Both the position numbers and the translations under genes were made by a program. The notes under the pieces are model-generated. The model worked only from the letters and a program-made list of their open reading frames with translations, did no database searches and had not been told where the DNA came from. Source: Nitrosomonas marina (GTDB taxonomy: Bacteria; Pseudomonadota; Gammaproteobacteria; Burkholderiales; Nitrosomonadaceae). From it: 61,399 bases of DNA. This document shows, one piece after another, positions 30,041-37,706 of the stretch. The DNA is taken from positions 1 through 61,399 of the forward strand of contig NZ_FOIA01000021.1 in assembly GCF_900111605.1 (NCBI RefSeq), in the 5' to 3' direction. Each line of letters opens with the position of its first letter. The first letter of the stretch is position 1.

Positions 30041-30835
30041 ATGGATAACCTAATCATTGCCGGAAAAACCTATTCTTCAAGACTCCTGGTCGGCACAGGC
30101 AAATATAAAGATTTTTCAGAAACACGTGCCGCCATTGAAGCCAGCGGCGCGGAAATCATCACCGTTGCGATCCGCCGCACCAATATCGGCCAACATGCCG
30201 ACGAACCCAACCTGCTGGACAGCGTCCCCCCGTCTAAATATACACTGCTGCCCAACACGGCAGGTTGCTACACGGTCGATGACGCAGTCCGCACATTACG
30301 TCTGGCCAGAGAATTGCTCGACGGCCACGCACTGGTCAAACTGGAAGTGCTAGGAGACCCTAGGACGCTATATCCAAATATCGTGGAGACGATCAAAGCA
30401 GCGGAAATACTGGTCAAGGAAGGCTTTGATGTAATGGTTTATACATCCGACGACCCGATTGCAGCCAGACAGCTGGAAGAAATCGGCTGCGTTGCCATTA
30501 TGCCACTGGCTTCATTAATCGGATCCGGTATGGGAATACTGAATCCGTGGAATCTGCAAATCATAATCGATAACGCCAGAGTCCCGGTGCTCGTAGATGC
30601 TGGTGTCGGCACAGCATCCGATGCAGCCATAGCGCTGGAACTTGGTTGCGACGGCGTGCTGATGAATACAGCCATTGCCGCTGCACATAATCCGGTATTG
30701 ATGGCGTCAGCAATGCGCAAAGCCGTCGAAGCCGGTCGCGAGGCCTATCTTGCCGGTCGCATGGCAAAAAAAATGTATACCGCCAGCCCGAGTTCACCGG
30801 TTGAAGGCGTGATTGCCAGCGCACCATCACAGTAG
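30041..30835 (+). CDS. thiG: Thiazole synthase ThiG
   Basis: A 264-residue TIM-barrel enzyme that joins deoxyxylulose phosphate, a glycine-derived imine and ThiS thiocarboxylate into thiazole phosphate. The active lysine lies in [10 protein letters not shown] (about residue 99). The phosphate-binding regions [12 protein letters not shown] and [20 protein letters not shown] are intact. It follows thiS and precedes trmB by 23 bases. thiO or thiH is not next to it, so the glycine-imine supplier is encoded elsewhere. Confidence 0.95.
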   Translation: MDNLIIAGKTYSSRLLVGTGKYKDFSETRAAIEASGAEIITVAIRRTNIGQHADEPNLLDSVPPSKYTLLPNTAGCYTVDDAVRTLRLARELLDGHALVKLEVLGDPRTLYPNIVETIKAAEILVKEGFDVMVYTSDDPIAARQLEEIGCVAIMPLASLIGSGMGILNPWNLQIIIDNARVPVLVDAGVGTASDAAIALELGCDGVLMNTAIAAAHNPVLMASAMRKAVEAGREAYLAGRMAKKMYTASPSSPVEGVIASAPSQ

Positions 30836-30858
30836 CCTCAGAACAATCGCATCTGATT

Positions 30859-31569
30859 ATGATTCACACCATTCGCAGTTTTGTTCTGCGCCAGGGTAGA
30901 ATTTCTAACGCACAGCGCCGCGCCTGTGAAACACTGCTGCCCAAGTACGGCATTCCTTTCAAACGTGAACAAATCAAACTGGAAAGTGTGTTCGGCAGAC
31001 AAGCACCCAAAATACTCGAAATCGGCTTCGGTATGGGTGAAACAACGGCTGACATTGCCTATACCCACCCCGACCGGGATTATCTGGCGGTTGAGGTACA
31101 TACACCCGGCGTTGGCAGCCTGCTAAACCAGATCGAAACACGCGGACTTACCAATCTGCGCATTATTCAACACGATGCCGTAGAAGTCATGCAACATATG
31201 CTGTCACCCATGTCTCTTGACGGCGTGCATATTTTTTTCCCCGATCCATGGCCCAAGGCAAAACATCACAAACGTCGATTAATTCAACCGTCATTTGTCA
31301 ACCATCTTTGCAAACTTCTTAAGCAAGGGGCGTACGTGCATCTGGCAACTGACTGGGAAGAATACGCCCAGCATATGATCGCAGTACTGAATAACGAACG
31401 TCTGCTGTATAATACTGCCAGCCAATATGCAAACCGGCCGGCGTACAGGCCTGTAACCAAATTCGAGAAACGTGGTATTAAACTGGGACACGCGGTCTGG
31501 GACGTTATCTTTCGGCGAAATTCAAACCCCTCTTCACTCCCAGAGACAGCTTTAAACAAGGCTGATTGA
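30859..31569 (+). CDS. trmB: tRNA (guanine-N7-)-methyltransferase TrmB
   Basis: A 236-residue SAM-dependent methyltransferase modifying G46 in tRNA variable loops. The SAM site EIGFGMGETT and the family signature FFPDPWPKAKHHKRRL are present, and the late TKFEKRG region matches TrmB. It sits 23 bases after thiG, an arrangement seen in several betaproteobacteria, so co-transcription with thiS-thiG is likely. Confidence 0.94.
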   Translation: MIHTIRSFVLRQGRISNAQRRACETLLPKYGIPFKREQIKLESVFGRQAPKILEIGFGMGETTADIAYTHPDRDYLAVEVHTPGVGSLLNQIETRGLTNLRIIQHDAVEVMQHMLSPMSLDGVHIFFPDPWPKAKHHKRRLIQPSFVNHLCKLLKQGAYVHLATDWEEYAQHMIAVLNNERLLYNTASQYANRPAYRPVTKFEKRGIKLGHAVWDVIFRRNSNPSSLPETALNKAD

Positions 31570-31648
31570 TAATTGCTCCTATCCGTAATATAGTTACACC
31601 CATTGATAACAAGCTATGCAACTTCATTTTGTTCATTTTGGAAACCTT

Positions 31649-32677
31649 ATGCAAATTCCAAATCTTAAATTTCAATATATTTTACTGACTGTATTCGCCG
31701 CGCTCTCTTTGTTTATAACCAACCCGGTCCACGCCGAGCAAGTCGTCGTTTACTCGGCCAGAATAGAGCAACTTATCAAACCCATGTTTGACGTGTTTAC
31801 CGAAAAAACCGGGATCAAGGTCAAATTTACCACAGACAAAGAAGGCGCCTTACTCGCCCGTCTTCAAGCGGAAGGCAAGAATACACCCGCTGACATGTTG
31901 ATCACGGCAGATGCCGGAAACTTGTGGGCTGCGGCACAGGCTGGTGTCCTCAGGCCGTTTGATTCGCAAATACTCAAATCCAACATACCTCTGCATTTGC
32001 GCGATCCAGATAACGAGTGGTTCGGGTTATCCATACGAGCACGTACGATTGTTTACAATACCGATAAAGTCGATCCCGACGAATTGTCCACTTATGAGAA
32101 CCTTGCCGATCCCAAATGGAAAAACCGCCTTTGCCTGCGCACATCCAAAAAAGTCTATAATCAATCCCTGGTTGCGATGATGATCGCCGAACATGGTGAA
32201 GCTGAAGCCGAGAAAATTGTGAAAGGCTGGGTATCCAATCTGGCAACAGACCCGCTATCCGACGATACGCGCGCCATGGAATTTGTCGCGGGAGGCCGGT
32301 GCGACTTGACGATTGTCAATTCGTATTACCTCGGACGCCTGCTTCAAAAAAATCCGGATTTGCCACTGGCTATTTTCTGGCCCAACCAGAAGAGTGAACA
32401 TAGTGGCGGTGTTCACGTAAATATTTCAGGTGCAGGTCTGACGCGTTACGGTAAAAATCCGCAAGCAGCGGAACAGTTGCTTGAGTTTTTATCGTCCATT
32501 CAAGCACAAAAACTGTTTGCCGAAGTTAACATGGAATATCCGGTCAACCCAAATATTGCACCCGACCCCATTGTCGCATCCTGGGGACGCTTTGTACAAA
32601 GCAGCATTAATCTGGTCAAGGCCGGTGAACTGCAAGCCGCGGCAGTCAAACTGATGGATCGTGCAGGTTACCGATAA
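31649..32677 (+). CDS. Periplasmic Fe(III)-binding protein (FbpA/FutA family)
   Basis: About 342 residues from the ATG at 31649. A frame extends 11 codons further upstream, but this start gives a clean signal peptide (about 1-29, cleaved after VHA) and has GGAAA before it. The mature part is a class II periplasmic iron-binding protein: VVVYSARIEQ at the start and the tyrosine pair Y226/Y227 in VNSYYLGR, which coordinates Fe(III). It precedes the permease gene by about 40 bases. With that gene it forms an incomplete importer, since no ATPase is adjacent. Confidence 0.88.
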   Translation: MQIPNLKFQYILLTVFAALSLFITNPVHAEQVVVYSARIEQLIKPMFDVFTEKTGIKVKFTTDKEGALLARLQAEGKNTPADMLITADAGNLWAAAQAGVLRPFDSQILKSNIPLHLRDPDNEWFGLSIRARTIVYNTDKVDPDELSTYENLADPKWKNRLCLRTSKKVYNQSLVAMMIAEHGEAEAEKIVKGWVSNLATDPLSDDTRAMEFVAGGRCDLTIVNSYYLGRLLQKNPDLPLAIFWPNQKSEHSGGVHVNISGAGLTRYGKNPQAAEQLLEFLSSIQAQKLFAEVNMEYPVNPNIAPDPIVASWGRFVQSSINLVKAGELQAAAVKLMDRAGYR

Positions 32678-32717
32678 GCGTAGCCTATCATTTTAAAATG
32701 TTTAATCTGATGAACAT

Positions 32718-34322
32718 GTGATTGCTGGCTGGCGACTGATTCCGTTTCTGGCCGCAGTGCTGGTCATCATTCCAGTTGGCGTGGTCATGTCGTCCCTGCT
32801 CACACCAACGGGTGATATCTGGGAACATCTGGTAGAAAATACTCTACCGCTACTGTTGACAAATACCTTCTGGCTGGCACTGGGTGTTCTGACTGGTACG
32901 GGCTTACTGGGCGTCAGCCTGGCCTGGTTTACAGCGGTTTATGAATTTCCCGGTCGTAGTTTTTTCACCTGGGCACTGCTGCTGCCGCTGGCAATTCCGG
33001 CCTATGTCACCGCCTTTGTTGCGCTGGGATTGTTTGATTTTACCGGTCCCGTTCAGACCTTGCTGCGCAGCTGGCTGGATTCCGATCTGAGATGGTTTCC
33101 GGACATTCGCAGCACCGGCGGCGTTATAATAGTCATGTCGCTTGCGTTTTATCCCTATGTGTATCTGCTAGCGCGCAATGCATTCATCAGTCAGGGAAAG
33201 CGGTCGCTGGAAGTAGCGCAGTCATTGGGCCATACACAGCGCGCCGGTTTTTATAAAGTCGCGCTGCCTATGGCACGTCCGTGGATTGCCGGCGGGCTGA
33301 TGCTGGTCCTAATGGAAACGCTGGCCGATTTCGGCACCGTTGCGGTGTTCAATTACGATACGTTCACCACTGCTATCTATAAAGCGTGGTTCAGCCTGTT
33401 TTCATTGACGGCGGCCTCCCAACTGGCATCTTTGCTGATATTAATCGTTTTTGTCATTGTCGTTCTCGAGCAGCAGTTCCGTTCACGCATGCGTTATGCA
33501 GAAACCAGAAAAAGCGAACGGGCGAACCGCATTTATCCAGCCAAACGCTACCGCTGGTGCATTACCGGTGTAATTGCGGCGGTCTGGTTTCTTGCTTTCG
33601 TGCTGCCAGTCGGGCAGCTGTTACACTGGACAATACAATCGTTCGCAACGGACTTTGACCTGAATCGCTATCTAGAGTTTCTCTGGCATTCGGTATCACT
33701 TTCCAGCATGGCAGCCCTGATTACCTGTTGCACCGTTATCATGATTGTTTACGCTGCGCGCCGTTTTCCCGGACACACCATGCAACTGGCCGTACGTACC
33801 GCTACCATCGGCTATGCGTTACCCGGCGCGGTACTTGCCATTGGAATTTTCATACCGCTGAGCTGGCTCGATGCCCGTCTCAGTGATCTGGCTTCTGCAT
33901 TGTTCGAGGTGGAAACGGGCCTCTTGATTCAGGGTACATTCATCATCATGCTGCTGGCGTATCTGATCCGCTTTATGGCCGTCAGTCACTATCCGATTAA
34001 CGGCGCCATGCAGCGGATCACACCCAGTATAGAAGAAGCCGCCATGTGCATGGGTCTGCATGGCTGGGCCATGATTCGAAAAATTCATATACCCATGCTC
34101 AAATCTGGTATTTTCACCGGCGCGGCGCTGGTATTCGTTGACGTTATGAAGGAAATGCCAATAACGCTGATGACTCGCCCTTTTGGGTGGGATACGCTGG
34201 CTGTACGAATCTTTGAAATGACTTCCGAGGGAGAATGGGAACAGGCCGCCTTACCCGCACTGACACTGGTACTGGCAGGGTTGGTTCCCATTCTTTTTTT
34301 CATGCGCCAAACCGAACACTGA
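32718..34322 (+). CDS. Iron ABC transporter permease (FbpB type, two fused domains)
   Basis: A 534-residue permease built from two homologous halves with about twelve membrane helices. Each half has an ABC EAA loop: EVAQSLGHTQRAGFYKVALP in the first and EEAAMCMGLHGWAMIRKIHIP in the second. It would form the channel for the iron-binding protein encoded just upstream. The start is GTG at 32718; an in-frame stop lies five codons before and no earlier start exists. No FbpC ATPase gene follows; bacterioferritin on the opposite strand does. Confidence 0.9.
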   Translation: MIAGWRLIPFLAAVLVIIPVGVVMSSLLTPTGDIWEHLVENTLPLLLTNTFWLALGVLTGTGLLGVSLAWFTAVYEFPGRSFFTWALLLPLAIPAYVTAFVALGLFDFTGPVQTLLRSWLDSDLRWFPDIRSTGGVIIVMSLAFYPYVYLLARNAFISQGKRSLEVAQSLGHTQRAGFYKVALPMARPWIAGGLMLVLMETLADFGTVAVFNYDTFTTAIYKAWFSLFSLTAASQLASLLILIVFVIVVLEQQFRSRMRYAETRKSERANRIYPAKRYRWCITGVIAAVWFLAFVLPVGQLLHWTIQSFATDFDLNRYLEFLWHSVSLSSMAALITCCTVIMIVYAARRFPGHTMQLAVRTATIGYALPGAVLAIGIFIPLSWLDARLSDLASALFEVETGLLIQGTFIIMLLAYLIRFMAVSHYPINGAMQRITPSIEEAAMCMGLHGWAMIRKIHIPMLKSGIFTGAALVFVDVMKEMPITLMTRPFGWDTLAVRIFEMTSEGEWEQAALPALTLVLAGLVPILFFMRQTEH

Positions 34323-34407
34323 AGAAAACGGTATACTGTAACCATACTCAATGCGCCTACGCTGCGCAAAATCCGGTCACACCCATTGTCAGTTCACGTA
34401 CGGGCGA

Positions 34408-34875
34408 CTACATTTGCGATTGTAAATAATTGTGCAATCCGATTTTTTCAATCAGACCGAGTTGTTTCTCCAGCCAATAGGCATGATCCTCTTCAGTCTC
34501 GGCCAGTAGCGTTTCCAGGATTTCCCTGGTCTGGTAATCCTGTTCCTGCTCGCAGGCAGCGATAGCATCGCGCAGCGCAACAATAACCTCGCGCTCAAGT
34601 TCCAGGTCGTTTTTCAGCATTGCCGGCACGTCGTTCCCTATTCTTAACGCACTGCGGTTGCCTACCGCAGGCACTCCCTCAAGAAAAAGAATTCGTTTAA
34701 TCAACTGGTCCGCATGCTGTTTCTCATCGTCCATTTCATGATCGATACGTTCATAAAGCTTGCTGAATCCCCAGTCTTCATACATGCGCGAATGCGTAAA
34801 ATATTGATCCATGGCTGTCAACTCAGCTGCCAGCAACGTATTTAGCGTATCGATGATTCTGGCATTTCCTTTCAT
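34408..34875 (-). CDS. bfr: Bacterioferritin lacking the haem methionine
   Basis: A 155-residue iron-storage subunit of a 24-mer cage. Ferroxidase ligands are in place in E. coli numbering: E18, Y25, E51, H54 and E94, and a late E/H pair in ETEEDH. The axial haem ligand Met52 is replaced by lysine (DDEKQHAD), so this subunit should not bind haem on its own. Species with such subunits often have a second haem-binding Bfr partner. The ATG at 34875 is chosen because GGAGA lies upstream; a TTG five codons earlier is less likely. An iron importer is encoded convergently next door. Confidence 0.9.
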   Translation of the reverse strand: MKGNARIIDTLNTLLAAELTAMDQYFTHSRMYEDWGFSKLYERIDHEMDDEKQHADQLIKRILFLEGVPAVGNRSALRIGNDVPAMLKNDLELEREVIVALRDAIAACEQEQDYQTREILETLLAETEEDHAYWLEKQLGLIEKIGLHNYLQSQM

Positions 34876-35627
34876 GCAATTCTCCTTCAAAAAAACAAAT
34901 TAACTGCAAATAACGCTTTCCATTTACGGTTCACGGCGGCACAGCTGCTAGCCGTTCACTCTCGGTTCTACATTGTTGCAAAAGCCGCACGGCAGACACG
35001 AAAACAAGAACTGCAACATCACAAAATAAACAGGTTAAAACCGGAAACAAGCCACATTATAATCACCTATTACAATAAATACAAAATTAACTTATTGATT
35101 ACAAATAATAATTATTATCGATATTATTATATATCCGATTGTTCCAACCATTTAAGACACAGAATCCGCACCATTGACTAAACTACAATAATACTCTGAT
35201 CTAAAAATCAGTTCCTGCCGGGAAACAACATTGAAACTGGCGCTTAACGGACGTCAAGCAAACTGCTTTGGAATAGCAGCAAAGCCTAATTGAGTATTTT
35301 TGCAATACGTTGGCCAATCACATGAATATTCACGGTTCTTTCTCCTTGCATGACAATCACAATAAATGATACGCCGTTTACAGTGCACCGCGAGGCAGAA
35401 AAAACCATCCGAAACAGGGATATAGCCACAAAAACCATCATTATTTGGTTCTTAAAGTTATCTGTCAGCGGCTATCATTTCAGCTGCCGCCGGACAAAAA
35501 TGATCTGGAGGACAGATAAAATCTTGCGTAGAATACGCGGCTTGCAACAATTCCGGGATTAACACATGGCTATTCGGGAATTGCGACTGATACCCTTTAC
35601 AAAAATGATTTTAAGCGAGTTAACGAC
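34876..35627. other. Long AT-rich gene-free interval
   Basis: About 750 bases between the divergent bfr and amidotransferase genes. The middle (about 35,040-35,150) is almost pure A/T with a Fur-like palindrome. A 70-codon frame at 35350-35562 has no family resemblance and no ribosome site, so I do not call it. No RNA gene or mobile-element remnant is recognised. Confidence 0.4.
35101..35119. promoter_or_regulatory. Fur-box-like sequence upstream of bfr
   Basis: ACAAATAATAATTATTATC matches 14 of 19 positions of the classical Fur consensus and lies about 225 bases before the bfr ATG. The surrounding DNA is extremely AT-rich, so chance matches are likely. The nearby iron genes are the only contextual support. 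Confidence 0.3.
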
Positions 35628-37559
35628 ATGTGTGGAATAGTAGGTCTGTTTGATACGCACGGCAACGGCACAATCGACCGGCAACAACTGGTTCAAATGA
35701 ACCAGACCCAGGTACACCGCGGTCCGGACGAAGGCGAGGTGTATATCGAGCCCGGACTCGGACTGGGGCATCGCCGCCTGTCTATCATGGATGTCGCCAG
35801 CGGGCAGCAACCGCTGTTTAATGAAGACGACAGCGTGGTTGTCGTCTTCAACGGTGAAATCTACAACTACCGGATGCTTGCCAAACAGCTGACCGAAGCC
35901 GGGCATCAGTTCAAGACCCATTGCGACACTGAAGTGATCGTGCATGCCTGGGAGGAATGGGGTGAACAGTGCGTCAACCATTTCCGTGGCATGTTCGCTT
36001 TCGGGCTTTGGGACAGAAATCGCCAGACCCTGTTTCTGGCACGCGACCGTCTCGGCATCAAACCGCTTTATTACGCGCTGCTGGATAACGGACAACTCAT
36101 TTTCTCGTCCGAACTCAAGGCGCTGGTCGCACACCCGGCACTGAGCCGGGAAATGGATCCCTGCGCGGTTGAAGACTATTTCGCCTATGGTTATATTCCG
36201 GAACCGAAAACCATCTTCAGGCAGGCGCGAAAACTGTCGCCGGGATTCATGCTCACCGTACAGCGCGGACAAACACAGCTGCAGCCGAAGCAATACTGGG
36301 ACGTGCCGTTTAACCGGCAGGACACCATCGACGAATCCGAGGTTCAGGAGTCACTGATTGCCAAACTGCGCGAATCGGTCGACATTCACCTGATGACGGA
36401 AGTGCCGCTTGGCGCATTTTTGTCCGGCGGTGTCGATTCAAGCGCGGTAGTGGCAATGATGAGCGGTATCATGAACGAGCCTGTCAACACCTGTTCGATA
36501 TCGTTTGGTGATCCCGCATTCAACGAATCGCGCTACGCGCAGGAAGTCGCCGACCGCTACCGTACCAATCATCATGTTAAACAGGTCGAACATGACGATT
36601 TCGACCTGATCGACAAGCTGGCGCTGCTGTATGACGAGCCGTATGCCGACAGTTCCGCGCTGCCCACTTACCGCGTCTGCGAACTGGCCCGTGAACGCGT
36701 CACCGTGGTATTGTCCGGCGACGGCGGCGATGAAAATTTTGCCGGCTACCGCCGTTACCGCTGGCATATGCTCGAAGAAAAAATGCGTGCCACACTGCCG
36801 CTGTCAATCCGCAAGCCGCTGTTCGGTTTTCTTGGCCATGTCTATCCCAAGGCCGACTGGGCGCCGCGCATGTTTCGCGCCAAGGCCACATTTGAAGCAC
36901 TCGCACGCGATGCCGTCGAGGGCTATTTCCACAGCGTTTCAATCATGAGCGACGCCATGCGCCAACGCTTGTTCGCACCCGCGTTCAGAAACGACCTGCA
37001 AGCGTATCAGGCGGTCAATGTCTTGCGGTCTTATGCCGAACAATGCCCGACCGACGATGCGCTGTCGCGCGTGCAGTATCTCGACATGAAAACCTATCTG
37101 GTCGGCGATATCCTCACCAAAGTCGACCGCGCAAGCATGGCACACGCACTCGAAGTCCGGGTGCCGCTACTCGACCATGAACTGGTCGAGTGGATCTCCA
37201 CCCTGCCCGCTTCGATCAAGCTCAAGGACGGCGAAGGCAAGTATATTTTCAAAAAAGCGCTGGAGCCGTACCTGTCCGACAATATTCTTTACCGCAACAA
37301 AATGGGATTTTCGGTACCGCTCGCCGACTGGTTCCGCGGCCCTTTGCGCCAGCGTGTACGCGACGCCGTTCTGGGCCCGGTACTTGCAGAAACCGGCATC
37401 TTCAACCGGACCTATCTTGAAGAACTGGTCGAGCACCACCAGTCCGGCAGACGCGACTACAGCGCGCCGCTGTGGACGCTGCTGATGTTCGAATCGTTTG
37501 TACGCAACATCGTCAAGGGCGAAGGCCGGTTCGTGTACGAGAAAAAACAGGCTGCATAA
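35628..37559 (+). CDS. Asparagine synthase-like amidotransferase of the exosortase A/PEP-CTERM system
   Basis: A 643-residue class II glutamine amidotransferase plus asparagine synthetase domain. C2 is the N-terminal nucleophile (MCGIVG), RGPDE is at 31-35, and the ATP-pyrophosphatase loop SGGVDSS is at 266-272. The sequence closely follows the family found in exosortase A exopolysaccharide loci, where it probably amidates a sugar or glycan component. Here it stands alone beside a NACHT gene, away from any EPS cluster. Codons are visibly more GC-rich than those of its left neighbours. Confidence 0.88.
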   Translation: MCGIVGLFDTHGNGTIDRQQLVQMNQTQVHRGPDEGEVYIEPGLGLGHRRLSIMDVASGQQPLFNEDDSVVVVFNGEIYNYRMLAKQLTEAGHQFKTHCDTEVIVHAWEEWGEQCVNHFRGMFAFGLWDRNRQTLFLARDRLGIKPLYYALLDNGQLIFSSELKALVAHPALSREMDPCAVEDYFAYGYIPEPKTIFRQARKLSPGFMLTVQRGQTQLQPKQYWDVPFNRQDTIDESEVQESLIAKLRESVDIHLMTEVPLGAFLSGGVDSSAVVAMMSGIMNEPVNTCSISFGDPAFNESRYAQEVADRYRTNHHVKQVEHDDFDLIDKLALLYDEPYADSSALPTYRVCELARERVTVVLSGDGGDENFAGYRRYRWHMLEEKMRATLPLSIRKPLFGFLGHVYPKADWAPRMFRAKATFEALARDAVEGYFHSVSIMSDAMRQRLFAPAFRNDLQAYQAVNVLRSYAEQCPTDDALSRVQYLDMKTYLVGDILTKVDRASMAHALEVRVPLLDHELVEWISTLPASIKLKDGEGKYIFKKALEPYLSDNILYRNKMGFSVPLADWFRGPLRQRVRDAVLGPVLAETGIFNRTYLEELVEHHQSGRRDYSAPLWTLLMFESFVRNIVKGEGRFVYEKKQAA

Positions 37560-37630
37560 AAAAACAAGCGGAACACCAACGTCAAACCGGCAACGAACCC
37601 GCTTATTGCACCGCGCCACGCCACCATCCT

Positions 37631-37672
37631 CCATTTGTCCCTCGCGCACGCCGTCGCGCGACTGCCAAATGG
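37631..37672. repeat. Two-tier hairpin between the convergent amidotransferase and NACHT-FGE genes
   Basis: An outer perfect 7-bp stem CCATTTG (37631-37637) / CAAATGG (37666-37672) encloses a 4x4 internal loop and an inner 6-bp stem TCGCGC (37642-37647) / GCGCGA (37656-37661). A small palindrome GGCAGG-T-CCTGCC follows at 37681-37693. On the minus strand this lies 35 bases after the stop of the NACHT-FGE gene. It could be a bidirectional terminator, although no T-run follows directly, or the cruciform-type element found downstream of DGR variable regions. Confidence 0.6.
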
Positions 37673-37706
37673 TGGCTGACGGCAGGTCCTGCCTGTCCTG
37701 CCCGGC

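Noticed and set aside
31561..31590. Fur-like ATTGATAATTG upstream of the iron-binding protein gene
   Set aside because: Only one hexamer half resembles the consensus.
35350..35562. 70-codon open frame before the amidotransferase gene
   Set aside because: No ribosome site, no family resemblance and unusual composition; more likely chance.
37560..37706. Search for a DGR template repeat or reverse transcriptase beside the NACHT-FGE gene
   Set aside because: Only about 150 bases separate it from the amidotransferase gene and 68 from ribD; neither spacer holds a second copy of the variable region or a polymerase gene.
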